Shown: one piece after another, positions 6,349 to 6,785 of the stretch
Layout of the letters: every line of letters starts with the position of its first letter
How positions within the stretch are numbered: position 1 is the first letter of the stretch
Assembly (NCBI GenBank): GCA_001795335.1
Contig: MGOK01000073.1
Span: forward strand, 12,761-19,545
Reading direction: 5' to 3'
DNA from: Chloroflexi bacterium RBG_19FT_COMBO_55_16
GTDB lineage: Bacteria; Chloroflexota; Anaerolineae; Anaerolineales; UBA4823
Length of the DNA stretch: 6,785 nt
Translations under genes and position numbers: made by a program
The notes under the pieces: generated by a model
The model's input: the letters and a program-made list of their open reading frames with translations, nothing else
Database searches by the model: none
Told to the model about the DNA's origin: nothing

Positions 6349-6350
6349 GG
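6347..6350 (+). promoter_or_regulatory. Ribosome binding site of the glycosyltransferase gene
   Basis: GAGG at 6347-6350, starting within the flippase stop codon, is nine bases before the ATG at 6360. The upstream ATG at 6345 has only GGGAG (6338-6342) two bases away, which is too close, so 6360 is the better start. Confidence 0.55.
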
Positions 6351-6359
6351 AAACTCAAC

Positions 6360-6785
6360 ATGAAGGTTGCGGTAGTTGCCCCAACAAGCATCCCAGCCAG
6401 ACGTGCTAACACTTTCCAGGTGATGAAAATGACGCAGGCTCTGGTCGCCAGCGGGCATACTGTCCGCCTGGCGGCACCGGGGTGGCCACCTGTTGACGGT
6501 GAGCCAGGGATGCTTTGGGACAACATAGCTCATCACTATGGGTTGCAACACGCTTTCCCAGTTGAATGGTTGCCTGCCTATCCGCAGCTACGCCGATACG
6601 ATTTTGCCTGGCGAGCTGTACACTGGGCACGCGGTTGGGGAGCTGAGTTTTTTTATACTCGCCTGCCCCAGGCAGCTGCGTTTGCCAGTTCATTGGGTAT
6701 GAAAACGATTCTGGAGATGCATGACTTGCCACATGGTTATATGGGTCCGGTGTTGTTTAGGCAATTCCTGCGGGGGCGCGGTGCG
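6360..6785 (+). CDS. Glycosyltransferase, GT4-type, N-terminal part only
   Basis: The frame runs open off the right edge, giving 142 codons from the ATG at 6360. It begins MKVAVVAPTSIPARRANTFQ, followed by VMKMTQALVASGHTVRLAAP (21-40), the first beta-alpha-beta unit of a GT-B fold; the A-N-x-x-Q-V-M-K form is typical of GT4 family members acting in polysaccharide synthesis. YTRLPQAA (99-106) and EMHDLP (119-124) are further matches to the N-terminal domain. The donor-binding domain with its E-x7-E motif lies outside the window, so donor and linkage are unknown. The alternative ATG at 6345 overlaps the flippase stop as ATGA and would add five residues. Location in the cluster suggests it adds a sugar to the lipid-linked unit at the cytoplasmic face of the membrane. 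Confidence 0.8.
   Translation, partial: MKVAVVAPTSIPARRANTFQVMKMTQALVASGHTVRLAAPGWPPVDGEPGMLWDNIAHHYGLQHAFPVEWLPAYPQLRRYDFAWRAVHWARGWGAEFFYTRLPQAAAFASSLGMKTILEMHDLPHGYMGPVLFRQFLRGRGA

Noticed and set aside
6215..6732. Minus-strand open frames opposite the flippase end and the glycosyltransferase start.
   Set aside because: The + strand carries convincing coding sequence through the whole stretch; the minus-strand translations are basic, Pro-rich and motif-free.

Overview
The window looks like a bacterial chromosome segment, most likely from Chloroflexota (Anaerolineae-like). This rests on remembered resemblance of the proteins and of the gene order helicase - tsaE - tsaB - rimI - uracil-DNA glycosylase; no search was run, so the taxon is an inference of moderate confidence. 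All eight genes are on the + strand. Gaps are 67 bases or less and several genes overlap or abut, so there is no gene-free stretch of 300 bases. No tRNA, rRNA, CRISPR array or insertion sequence is visible.

Bases 1 to about 2668 are a housekeeping block: the C-terminal end of a PcrA/UvrD-type DNA helicase, then tsaE and tsaB (tRNA t6A synthesis, partners of TsaD, which is not in the window), a RimI-type N-acetyltransferase and a family 4 (iron-sulfur) uracil-DNA glycosylase. The last ends in QLSLF, a textbook beta-sliding-clamp binding motif. A perfect TATAAT lies exactly six bases upstream of an in-frame ATG of tsaE, suggesting a leaderless transcript that begins on the start codon.

Bases about 2670 to 6785 begin a surface-glycan cluster that runs off the right edge: a WbpA-type UDP-GlcNAc 6-dehydrogenase, a UDP-uronate 4-epimerase-type SDR enzyme, a Wzx-like polysaccharide flippase and the start of a GT4-type glycosyltransferase. 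Together they suggest UDP-GlcNAc -> UDP-GlcNAcA -> UDP-GalNAcA, transfer of a sugar to a lipid carrier, and export of the repeat unit. The flippase gene carries a nine-G run that could act as a slippage switch. A hairpin followed by six T lies at the junction between the two blocks.

I see no wholly new multi-gene system. The most interesting points are the clamp motif on the glycosylase, the poly-G tract in the flippase, and the possible leaderless promoter of tsaE.
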